NCBI GenBank assembly: GCA_027946555.1
Contig: JAPEVC010000345.1
Location: forward strand, 1-26,293
Length of the DNA stretch: 26,293 nt
Direction of reading: 5' to 3'
DNA from: Gnomoniopsis sp. IMI 355080
Lineage: Eukaryota > Ascomycota > Sordariomycetes > Diaporthales > Gnomoniaceae
Of the stretch, positions 1 through 9,817 are shown piece after piece (within the stretch, counting starts at the first letter, position 1; each line of letters opens with the position of its first letter). The notes beneath the pieces are model-generated. The model searched no databases. It was not told where the DNA came from and was given only the letters and a program-made list of their open reading frames with translations. A program made the translations under genes and the position numbers.

Positions 1-2
1 TC

Positions 3-3000
3 CCAGATTAGGGCTTCTTTCTTAATATTAATAGATAGCCCCTTCCTCTCCGATCCGATAAGGAAAACCTATAGACCCAGCTAATGATAGCTTTAGATAC
101 TAAAGCTAATGCTAGCGCTAAAGCTGATGCTAGTTCTAACGCCGGTATTAATAATAACGCTAATGCTATTAAACTAGAGGTTATAAAGATAATCAGACTA
201 TAGCACCGCCGGCTAGGCTACCTATCGAAATAGCGCTTAATTAATATAATTAAAGCCACTAAAGGCGTGGATCTTAAGCTAAAAGATATCGATTTCCTGC
301 CCTATAACACCTATGACGAAGGGACTAGCCCTCGATATTAGTTATATAACTAGATCCGCTACGAAACTCTCGCTAGCGCCGGTTTCTATATTAATCTAAT
401 TACTATTACCCCTATCTCCTTCCGGAAGTATAAATTCATATAGCTAATTACTAATAATGCCTTTAGATACTGTATTATTAGCTTTAAGGCTAAGAAGAAC
501 GAAGTTCTTAGGAGTCTTTAAGGTATAGTTAAAGCTATTAAGGCCTAGTCTAGGCGAAAGACCCTATAGATTAAGCTTGATAATAGGCGAGAGTTCTTTC
601 CTAATAAGGTAAAGAACTAGTGCTAGAATCGTGGGACTATATTTAAAGATATAGCCCTATATAATTTATACTAAAATAGGGTCTTAGAGCGAGGTATTCG
701 CTTCCTTATTAAAGTAGGTATAAAATTCGCTATTTTTACTTAAATACCTTATATTTTCTAGGACTACCTGCTAAAGCATATTATTCTCATCCTTAATATT
801 ACTGCTATAAAGACCCTTAAGCGGATAACCCCCTTCTAGGGCTTCTGGCAGAATATCTACCTAGAACGAAGCTATCTACCTAATCTTTCTAGCTTCTATA
901 TCCCTAGGTATAAAGTCACGATTTATATATTAAAGGAGGCCTATATATAATCTATTAAGTTGGCAGCCCGCGGTTCGCTAGGTATTTTCCTTAATATAGC
1001 TAATATATAGAAGCTGCCCCTAAATTTCATAAACTTTTATATATACTTATATATCGAAAAGAAGGTTATTCGAACCCCCTACCTCACCTTCTATAAAAGC
1101 TTTAGGCCCGCCGGCGAGTAGGAAAGAGACCTTAATAAGGAAAACCTAGAGGTTATTAGATCCCTCCCACTATACGCCTAACGCCGTCTAGTATACCGTC
1201 GCCTAAAGAAGGAGGGAATTCAGGAATATAGACATATTATTATAGATATTAAAAACGCGCTATAACTAGAAGAAGAGATAATATAGGTTGATATAGCAGG
1301 CGCGAACGCCTCTATTACCTGATATATCGCTAACTACGCTTAGCAGTTTCCCGTAGAGGGAGGGACTATAAGAACTAAAGATTCCCCGTCTATATTTAAT
1401 AGCCTCGCGTTTTTAATAGACTTATTCGACGATTCCTTCTCCTTTAATATAAAATTCAAGCCTAACCTTACTATAATTAAATAAATAATCCTCCACCCGT
1501 TAGAGGGAGCTCTTTAGGTATAAGCAGCCTATAAAGAGATTAAAAACCTTATCCGAACTAATACCCTCCGATTCATCGACTGAAGCGAAGCTAAATATAG
1601 CCGCCTAATTAAGGCGAAGGTGATACTTATATATAAGAAAGATCTAAACAGAAATATTAATAAACTAAAGGTGCGTATAGTAGTAAAGGGATTTATATAG
1701 ATAAAAGGCTTAGATTATAACGAGACCTTCGCATCTATAGCAAGATTATCCTTATAGCGTCTATTAATAGCGTTAGCCGCTGGAAAGGGCCTGAAGGTCC
1801 TCTAGATCGACTTTATTATAGCCTATCTTAATAGGAAGCTAGAGTATCGAATCTTTATAGAGCTATTTAATATACTCGCTGAGTATATACGCGATCACCT
1901 TAAGATTAATATAGCGATAGGTTTTAACCTTTAGAAGATAATTAAGCTTCTGAAGCTACTATATAGCCTTAAATAATCTAGCTATAATTAGCAGATAACG
2001 GTAAAGAAAGCGCTAGCTATATAGGGCTATTAACCGCTTCTCGCCGACTCTGCTATCTATATAAACTATATTACTAGCATTATCTTAGTATCGTTTATGG
2101 ATGATTTCCTTATCTTTCTCCGCCCGGAATAGCTAGAGATTAGTGAACGCCTAATTAGCATGCTGGCGGACTAGATAGATCTAATAGATATAGGTCTCGC
2201 TAAGTGGTTTCTAAGAGTAAAGATTAATTAATAATAGAGTGGTGATATTATACTAAACCAATAGGTCTATATATATAAAACCCTTGCTAAGCGGAACCTC
2301 GCTAATTATAAAGGCGCTGATATCCCCTTTGTCCCTAGCGCTAAGGAAAGCGCTATCCTGTTTAAGGGATAAGCTAAAGAAGACTTTATCTATAAATACT
2401 AGAAAGATATAGGATTAATAATCTATCCTTCCTATATTACCCGTTTAGATACCGTATATGCCGCTAGCGTATAAATGCGATATATACGGAACCTATCGCT
2501 AGCCTACTAAAAGGCTATTAAACGTATATTCCAGTATTATTAGAAACGGCCCTTAAGGGGTATTCGATATAGCGCTGGAGTATTTAATCTATACGGCTTT
2601 TATAACGCCGCCTACTAAGATAATACGGTATCTAGTAAGTCTATAGTAGCCTTTATATAGCGCTTAGCTAGAGGCCCTATCTTATGGGGATTGAAGCTAT
2701 TACTAATAATACCGCGTTTAATAGCTAAATCAGAGTTATATATAGCTGATCTTTATATATATAAAGGCGCCTAGATTTGAGAGTTCCTTACTTAAATCGG
2801 GCATGCTAATATATTAGGCGAAGGCCCGTTACCTATCTATAGTGATAATCAAGCTATTATCGTAATAATTTTAAAAGCAGAGATCTCGCAAAAGAGTAAG
2901 CATATTAGAGGGATATATTATTATATGAGATAGGAAGTTTCTAAGGGAAATATTATATTTAAATATATAAGATCTAAGGATAATATCATAGATATGCTAA

Positions 3001-3065
3001 CTAAGCCACTAATAGGTGATTAGTATAAAAGACTAATTAAACTAGCCAGAATAGAGGATTTCTAA
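3..3065 (+). pseudogene. Copia pol polyprotein remnant with many RIP stop codons
   Basis: One reading frame (codons starting at multiples of 3) can be followed from the left edge to a terminal TAA at 3063-3065. It is broken only by stop codons, many explained as CAG/CAA to TAG/TAA or TGG to TAG. Near 201-330 the frame gives HRRLG then a LPYNTYDEG stretch, where both zinc-knuckle Cys (CxxC) appear changed to Tyr. The integrase region (about 390-1000) shows a KLDNRREF motif resembling copia DNGREF. The reverse transcriptase (about 1600-2350) shows VRIVVKGF, IDFIIAYLNR and FMDDFL at 2094-2111, the YVDD-type active site. RNase H ends near 2901-3011 with KHIRGIYYYMR and DMLTKPL. An Ala/Asn/Lys-rich linker lies at about 90-175. 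No frameshift was needed to join the domains. Confidence 0.88.
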
Positions 3066-3174
3066 ATATGATTTAACGACCCTAATGACTGTTATAATGA
3101 CTAAAACGCATAACACCATAGCTAGCAGCCAGATCCCTTTACTAACGGTCCACGATGGCTTTAGGAATCGGTCT

Positions 3175-3183
3175 GGGAGGGAG
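3175..3183 (+). other. Probable polypurine tract
   Basis: An uninterrupted purine run (GGGAGGGAG) lies directly before the proposed LTR start. Copia elements prime plus-strand DNA synthesis at such a tract. The position fits, but assignment rests on the LTR call. Confidence 0.5.
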
Positions 3184-3413
3184 TATTAGATGCCAGTATA
3201 GCCCGGGAGGCATAAGCCGGTAGGATATGCGTGCGATTGGCTGACTAAGCACAAAGGCGCTTTAAGCATCAGTGAAATGACAAAGAGCTAGATTTAGTAT
3301 TAGAACAGTGCCAGATTTGCATCAGGAAGATGTTAGATTTCTTCCCTAGATAATCAGCAACACACAGCATTCTGGCCAACATTGACCCTCATCTCATGCC
3401 CTGCATTCTAACA
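3184..3413 (+). repeat. Probable 3' LTR (230 bp)
   Basis: The segment starts TATTAGA and ends TCTAACA. Fungal copia LTRs often start TGTTAGA and end TCTAACA, so the start fits one G-to-A change in a perfect 7-bp terminal inverted repeat. It follows a purine tract 118 bp after the pol stop. Unlike pol, it is not RIP-damaged: line 3361-3420 has 10 CpA against 2 TpA. A second TGTTAGA occurs inside at 3331-3337, so a shorter boundary is possible. The 5' LTR and target-site duplication lie outside the window, so the call cannot be closed here. Confidence 0.5.
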
Positions 3414-3418
3414 TCTTA

Positions 3419-3424
3419 TTTATT
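3419..3424 (-). terminator. Candidate AATAAA poly(A) signal for the TBC gene
   Basis: TTTATT on the plus strand reads AATAAA on the minus strand, about 220 nt beyond the TBC gene stop codon and only 6 bp from the proposed LTR end. The distance is typical of a fungal 3' UTR. Fungal polyadenylation is degenerate, so this is a plausible site only. Confidence 0.35.
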
Positions 3425-3643
3425 CAAGCCTAGACAAATCTGTCTAATCACCCAGGCCAAGCGCCCCATCTTCCTTTGCGATTCCATTCCACGCCCGAGA
3501 AAACAGGTAGAATAACAAGACCCATGATTAACCAAAAAGGATTAGACCCCACCCCAGACACTCCGTCCTTCCCTCCTTAAGGCCAGCTAATCGTAAAGAG
3601 AAAGTTGCTTACGAAATGATGTGCGCGCGCCGCCGCTCTATGC

Positions 3644-6600
3644 TCAACCCTCAAACTCCACCGTCCGTGTTGCAGAGGCCTCACCCTCCACTACACTCCT
3701 CCTCCGGGCGTCTGCTTCTGCTTTCGTGACCGACGGCCCTGGTCCTTCACTCTCGCCCTTGCCCTGCCCATTGCCCCCGGCCTCAGCGTCAGCGCCCTCG
3801 AGCAGCATCCGGTCCTCCGTCCTGACGCTGCGCACACTTCTCGTCTCGGCGTCGCCCTTACCCGACGGGCGAGTAAGCTCGTGAATATCCACATCACCGT
3901 CCTCGTCGTCTTCTTCGTCTTGGGACTGCCGCTGTCCTGGTACTGCGTTTCTCTCCATTTCGCGTTGTGCCTCCTCCATTCGTCTCCTCACTTCTGCTGC
4001 GACACGCATGCCGTCTGTGACTATGCCATCCAGCACGCCCCTTAGGCCACGCTGTCCGCCAGCTGCTCCTGCCGCTGCGTTTCCTGCCATAGCGGCTGCT
4101 GCTGCACGTCCTGCAGACTGGCCGAAGCTAGAGAAGGTCGTCAGGTTGGACGTAGAGGCGGTCGAGGTTGGCAAGCCTTCGATAATATGGAACGAAGCGG
4201 GGAAGCTGGACTCAAAGAACTGCTCTAGCAACTCATCGGCCAGGACAACCATTCGGAAGGTGGGCAGTGTCATGTGCAATGGATTTGCTGGATCAAGCGC
4301 TGCGTTAGCGGCTTCAGACTGAGCTTTGGAAACCTTTCGACTGTTGGGATGCGATGCATTGTCGCTATTAGTGACGTTGATTGCAGGAGGGATGTTCGAT
4401 TTCTTTGGTTTCTTCTTGGCGTCTTCGTCTTCAGGCTCATCATCTAGATTCAAGAGGTCTTCCTCGTCATCTTCGTCGTCATCATCCCCGATCGTGAAAG
4501 CATTCGGGTCAGCCATCTCGTCCGTCGCATCACCCGTGTGATTCTTCTCATCTTTGTTATGTGGATGGTCAGGATCCGCATACTCGAAGCATCGCTGAAT
4601 GAAGGCGCTGATACTGCCGAGAAACCGCTCGTTGACAGATATTTCTGGCATTTCTCCGCCCTGATTGTGACCATTTCCATCTTGGAGCCCGTTCAGGCCA
4701 ATGTGTGAGGCTGAGGGGCTGAGCGTCCCTTCCAGACCCCGCCGTGAAAGGAAGAGCAGCGCCTCAGATATGCGAAGAATGCCTTCGCGATCCACTCGTC
4801 CATCATTGTCGTCGTCGTACAGCTCAAAGACGTACGTGATTGTGCCCATGATGTCACGCTTGCCCTTAATCTTTGCCATACCAGAGACAACGTCCTGTAG
4901 CGTGACTTGACCCTTGCCCTCCTTGTCCCAGAGCTTGAACAGCCGTTGAAGGAACTCATGTTCCGCGGGTTCAGGACCACTGCCCCAGGGGCCGTTGTAC
5001 ACACTGGCTTTCCGAACGCTGTTGTTGTGAGCATTCTTGTCCTTTTCCGAGAAGGTGCTACTGCGCGGCGTCACTGGCGAGTCCGAAATGGCCCATTTGC
5101 ACATGCCCGCCAGAAATTCGCGGAAGGCGTCATAGTCCATCTCCGAGGTGCTCGGCGCGCCTAGTCCTGCTCTTCCTTTCTCAACTTTCTCCTGGGGCTG
5201 GTTGTCTCCGATTCGGGGCCTGCCAGACTTCGCTTTCCGCTGCTGCTCTTGTTGTAAAAGGTTGTTTCGTTGCTGTCGCTCATAGAGCACCCCAAAGAAG
5301 CGTTCGTACAGCGCGCCCAATTCCTCCGTGCTCATGATTTTGGCGTCGGGTCCAAGATTCCGGATGGCTGTTCGCTTTGCAAAATTCTCGATGTTGTTGA
5401 GGACTGCGTCCTTGTTTTTGAGCCGCAGATCCGTGACAGTGCTGTGTGTGACCTGGGAGAATTCTTTGAAAGCCACCACCATGAGCTCCTGAAACCGTGT
5501 TACAGCTCGCAGCTTAGGATTTTCAGATTTTGGGTGCGCTGACTCGTCTAACCGGGAAAAGTAAGACTTCAAGACAGAGATAAAGGCACCATCATCTGTT
5601 GAATCTAGCAACTCTTCACCGTTTATCCGTAATATCGCTAGCCCAACTTGGAAGAGCACCTTAGGTCCTTCTACGAAGAACACATCGAGAACCCTGAAGG
5701 CGAATACCAGTGGCATCGAGTTGATATAGAGTGACAGGAACCAGGGAAGGGAGACAACGGAGAGTTGCACATCGTGTTTGGTCAAGTGTTCCCACAAGAC
5801 CGGCATGGTCTTCTCGACCAGTCCCTCAAAGACTTTCTGATCCAATAAAGTGCCGTACATAGTCTGCGAATAGTACCCGGGTACCAGACGGTCGCATAAT
5901 GCGGAAAGCAAGAAAAAGGCTTGGGCCTCGGACATATAAATCAGCAGCGCTGCGACAACGATGTTCATGGCCTGGCAGTAACCAACATCGGCGTTCACCC
6001 AACTATAGGCTGTGAGCACGCGGCGTAGCCTGACGATGCCCTCTTCGCTCTGGAAGCCAGGATATTCAGGCAAGCTCCGATTGAGGTCCTTTTCGATCTC
6101 GTCAATAGCCAGTGAGTCTTGCCCTTGGAACTTGTTCAAAGTATCGCTGTATAGTGTTGGATTTTCAAGGCGCAGGTACGCCGATCCAGACGTCAGCTCC
6201 CATATCTCGCCCCTCAGTCTGTTTGGCAAACCGACCCGGATCAGTTTGTGGAATGTGGGTTGTCGTATGAGGTTCATATTTCGACCGTTGTCTCGTAGGT
6301 ATTCGGCCCAAAGTCGCATTTTCGCTCTGTCTCGTAACTTCTTGGGGTCTCCTGGATAGCGAAATATCATACCAAGTCCAGCGTCGGGTGGCGTTTTCTC
6401 TTTCTCATCCTCTCCTCGCAGGAGGTACTCGGAATAGCATTCAGCAACCACCTTCTTGAGCTTACTAACGCTTCCAACACCAGCTCGCAGACCCTTTTTT
6501 AAGCCGTCGCAGAACCTCTCACAAGCCTGCCTGCTACCGGCCAGGGTGATGGTGATACGCTGCTCCTTGACATCTTTGGTGTCTTTTTGTGCGTCCTTAT

Positions 6601-7129
6601 CCTTGCTGCTTGTCTGGGTCAAGCCATTCCAGGTTGTGATGGCAAGAGCAAACTGCACTCAGCGTCAGTATAAACGCACCTCTTATAGCCCGTGTCCCGT
6701 GCCCCTTACCTGAAAGTTGGTGCTATGTAGCCGCTCGACTCTTCGAATGGAGGCGAGTGGGAAGGTGAAGCCATTACCGCTGGGGCCGCCACCATGCGTC
6801 TGCCCAGTGTATATCATGGAGGTCGAAGCGCTGGCGGAGGACATGAAGCTCGAGGGAGTCGTGGAAAAGCACATGTAGGACTCGGAGAGATGGAGCTTTC
6901 CCGCATAATGAAAACCAGAATCGGTCTTCCCACCTTGGACGGCATTCGAGGGGGGAATGGTAAGCTCGGCGGTGATCTCGTAGAGGGGATGCTGGGAGGA
7001 AGGGAGTCGGAATTGGTTCTGAAAGAGGGTGGCCTTGGAAGGATTGCGGTCGGAGTCGGAGAGGTTCAGGCCCTGCATAGGGTCCAGCAGCTGCTGGGCC
7101 TTCTGGACAAAGCTCGAGATGGTAAACAT
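3644..7129 (-). CDS. GYP2: GRAM/TBC/EF-hand Rab GTPase-activating protein, GYP2 type
   Basis: Two exons, 7129-6710 and 6652-3644, joined across a 57-bp intron (GTAAGG donor, TACTGAC branch, TGCAG acceptor, phase 0), give 1142 residues. The only in-frame ATG upstream is at 7129, with A at -3. A GRAM-type membrane-binding domain lies at about 45-195. The TBC domain lies at about 278-508 with both catalytic fingers: Arg332 in IEKDLNR (IxxDxxR) and Gln367 in GYCQAMN (YxQ), so it should speed GTP hydrolysis by a Rab. Two EF-hand-like loops follow at about 716-727 and 753-764. Both depart from consensus: Lys at position 5 of the first and Gly at position 12 of the second, so calcium binding is doubtful. 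The C-terminal third is acidic and low in complexity. Domain order matches yeast Gyp2/Mdr1 and animal TBC1D8/9. The specific Rab target cannot be read from sequence. Confidence 0.93.
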
Positions 7130-8584
7130 GGTATCTGCATGTCGTAGGGCCAGCCGCCTCGATGCTGCAACGGTCGTGAAGGATGTTGCAGTCAAGGGAA
7201 GCTTCGCGTGGGAATTGGGATGGCAAAATCAGGTGAAACAGAACATGATCTTCAAGAAAAGGTATACTGATGCGGCTGAAAAGTAGCCTTGATTTGCAAT
7301 GGAACGGTGACTATGTTGCCTGGGTGCGACACTTGGATGGGGCTGATGGATACAGTCTCGTAGTCTACAGTTGTAGACGATGAGGATGAACTGTTGGCGG
7401 GCTGACAAGCGGGACGCCCTGAGCATTGGACCGTCATGGTCAGGGGCCCGAGCTGACCTCCGCGGGCACCCCCCCCCCACCATTCCTCCCAAGTGGCACA
7501 TTTGGCAGATCACCTCAGGTACCCAGGTAGGTTTTTTTTGTATGAGTACTCAGTTGACATATCTGTTTGTTTATTAGTACTCGGATGCCACTCCACTGAC
7601 CACAAGCAAGGCAGCCATCCAGCACAGTGTCATGGAAGGACTTTGAGATTAGTAATTGTCGGACCCTTTTTTTCTTATAATGATCTCGCAAGACTGAACG
7701 GACGATCACATTTGATTCATCCACAGGCGATCGTCGTTGGATGTAAGCATGGCTGCCAGCGCCGAAGATATGACGGATCATTGGGCATCGTGGCATGACT
7801 AGCTACTACTATTCACTTGTTTGAAATGATCAATTGTCGTACAGCGCGCTTCCGTACCGCCCTCAATTGAACAAATATGCGCAATACGATCACTAGGATC
7901 GAATCTCGCTTACAACCCCACCAAGCCGTCATTCGTACCGCGCGGTTGGAAACAAAGATACGACCCTGATGATATCTATAATCGCGCTTACAGTACTTGC
8001 ATCTGCACTGTAAAAATGGACTGTTATCTGACAGGCCGTCAAGAGGCTGTCGAAACATCCTTGAGTGTCAGAAAAATTTGCAACGTTCAGACCGTCCGTG
8101 TCCAGATGCTTCAAGAAATCAGGAGATGCTGTAGTACTACCTGATGCAAGGGACGTGAACAACATGATCGTAAAGACCACACATGACTGCTTGCTGCGTC
8201 TCAAGGCTGTCGAATCGGAATATTGACCACCATCATGCCATCCGTGAAGAGTCTTGCTTTGTCGTATATTATTCCCTAGACCCGGTCTCGCACACAAGAG
8301 AACTCTGTAGCTGCGCTCACAAGCTTCGCTTGGCCATCTCAGCCAGCAACAACAGTGCACCATCAGCCAAGTCCCTGTGGAAGGGGGGGCCTTATGATAC
8401 AAATCACCCGTCGGCCGAGTCCTCAAAGGGGACTCGGGTCCGGAAAGTCCAAGGCTCGAAGACTTACCTGGTTGGTTATGATTTCAATATTCAGCCTCGT
8501 GGCTAGCTGGGATCGTACTGGTACGGACTGACGGACACAGCCCGTTGCGGAACTTTCCCATTGTCTCAACGTAATCGCCTGGGG
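7130..8584. other. Intergenic, left half of the divergent TBC/PKA spacer
   Basis: No gene is supported. Open frames here start at non-ATG codons, have no recognisable domains and overlap each other. The first 100 bp should hold the 5' leader of the minus-strand TBC gene, including an ATG at 7140 in another frame. A run of ten C occurs at 7469-7478, and a perfect 8-bp stem with a 7-nt loop at 8415-8437. Confidence 0.6.
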
Positions 8585-8703
8585 TTTTTTTTTTAATTAA
8601 TCGGCTGAAGTTACGAGGCCTTTGGCAGCTCCCTCTCGATCTCGTACCAATGCTCGATCGTCCTGACCTAAGAGACTGCTCTACCAACTGGCAGACAGGG
8701 AGG
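8585..8703 (-). repeat. tRNA-like, A-tailed element: SINE candidate or tRNA relic
   Basis: Read on the minus strand, 8703-8628 resembles a tRNA. The segment AGTTGGTAGAGC is nearly identical to a standard tRNA D-arm. CTCCCT at the start pairs with AGGGAG 74 nt later as an acceptor-like stem (6 pairs). A 4-bp D stem (CTGC/GCAG) and a 4-of-5 anticodon stem can be drawn; the latter holds a TTAGGTC loop, and its first pair competes for the last D-stem base. The T-arm is eroded, with GGTACGAG in place of GGTTCGAN. A short body follows, then a run of ten A at 8594-8585. No Pol III T-run follows on the tRNA strand, so a working tRNA gene is unlikely. tRNA-like head, short body and A tail together suggest a SINE; other copies and target duplications were not checked. 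Confidence 0.35.
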
Positions 8704-8879
8704 GAGGAAGTCATCCCGCCGTTTGCTCTATATATGATGAGATCAACACAAGGAGGTCCCGACACATGGCTATCAATCTTTTCGATATTCAGGTATCTGT
8801 GATATTACCCGCCTGTTCCCCGAAAAATCCCTCCCCCACGTCCTGCTGTGGCTTTTGGATCGGTCTTTTTTAGCGGACA

Positions 8880-8887
8880 TGACGTCA
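8880..8887. promoter_or_regulatory. Perfect CRE palindrome (TGACGTCA)
   Basis: This 8-bp palindrome is the consensus site of ATF/CREB-type bZIP factors. It lies 938 bp upstream of the PKA catalytic-subunit ATG and about 300-450 bp upstream of its pyrimidine-rich promoter zone. One perfect 8-mer can occur by chance in 26 kb, so function is inferred from position only. Confidence 0.4.
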
Positions 8888-9195
8888 AAGTAGACTTGCA
8901 CTCGACTATTGCGTGCATAGATTCCCCTTCAGGTGACCGAGCCTGTGAACCACCAATCTGGGAAATGCCTACCTACCAGCGCCTACCTACTACGCAGGTA
9001 CCTAATTGACGCTCCCAACTCCGCGTCAGTGATTGCAAATTCCTCCTGGACAGAAAGCCTCGGCGGCGATCAGCAAAGGGCATCCACCTTTTGCTCGAGA
9101 CCAGACTCGAAACGCAACATCCTCCAGAACTGCCCGATCCATTCAACTCCTGCCGGTTAGGCTTGTGGCACTCCGCGGCTGCATTAGCCTGGTGC

Positions 9196-9345
9196 CCTTC
9201 TCCTCCACTGGACTAGCTACTCTGCCCCATTCTCCATCCGTCCTTCTATTCTCCCGGTTCTCATCCACGCCCTTGATCTTTGTTTTCTTCTTCCCACTTC
9301 CTCCACGCTGCTCCTGCTCGAAGTCTTCCCGGTCCCTCATCTATA
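9196..9345 (+). promoter_or_regulatory. Pyrimidine-rich core promoter zone of the PKA gene
   Basis: The plus strand is dominated by C and T runs (CCTTCTCCTCC, TTTTCTTCTTCCC and similar). Filamentous fungal genes often have such CT blocks just upstream of, or at, transcription starts. This would place the start about 470-600 nt before the ATG and imply a long 5' leader. No clear TATA box is seen close by. Confidence 0.45.
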
Positions 9346-9817
9346 TCCCTGACACGACAACAAACCTCAGCCACCCGAACAACGCGAATTGCGCGACACT
9401 GACGGCGGCGCATCCCCCAAATTGACGCCTACATCAACCTAACGCTTGTTATTCAAAAGACCCTAGTCTAAAAATATCCCCCTCGTGTCAATCCTCTCTT
9501 GGACCCTTCAACGCTGTCGCACGGCTGCCGACCGAGCCGTTCCACACACGGGCCAGGTACTGGCGCATTCGTTTGCCTTCAATCTTACCTCTGGACTCGA
9601 ACCATTGGGCCCGGGTGTTGGTCTCGGGGTTTGGGCTTCGCCAAGTTGGCCTTGCAATTGCGGACGGCCCAATTGCTTCAAATCGCGCTTTCCAACGGAT
9701 CCACGCTATTGCATCCGAAACAAAGCGCCCCCCGATCTAGTCCTCGACTTTGCGTGACAATCATACGGTTGACGAGCTCTTCCGCGCCGGTCTTCCTCTG
9801 ATAACCCCTACTTCCAG
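9346..9817 (+). other. Probable long 5' leader of the PKA gene
   Basis: The stretch between the CT block and the start codon has no ATG on the plus strand, and the ATG-free run extends back to 8968. No other gene is recognisable here; open frames in it start at non-ATG codons. A 5' UTR intron is possible and was not resolved. Confidence 0.45.

Larger units (their letters stand above)
1..3413 (+). mobile_element. RIP-inactivated Ty1/copia LTR retrotransposon, 3' part
   Basis: This is the pol region and probable 3' LTR of a copia-type element, cut at its 5' side by the window edge, so gag and the 5' LTR are not seen. Domain order is GAG-pre-integrase, integrase, reverse transcriptase, RNase H, which is the Ty1/copia order (gypsy elements have integrase last). 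The internal part is strongly depleted in CpA/TpG and enriched in TpA: in 2221-2280 I count 14 TpA, 1 CpA and 2 TpG. That is the signature of repeat-induced point mutation. The element lies tail to tail with the TBC-domain gene to its right. It cannot encode active protein. Element class is read from protein motifs; the family name is unknown. Confidence 0.9.

Noticed and set aside
8628..8703. Functional tRNA gene on the minus strand
   Set aside because: The D-arm is convincing, but the B-box/T-loop is altered and the T-stem broken. The variable region is too long, and no T-run terminator follows on that strand. Kept only as a tRNA-like repeat candidate.
9033..9801. Several open frames of 90-130 codons upstream of the PKA gene
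   Set aside because: None can start at ATG, since the region has no ATG at all on that strand. They fit a long leader better than protein genes.
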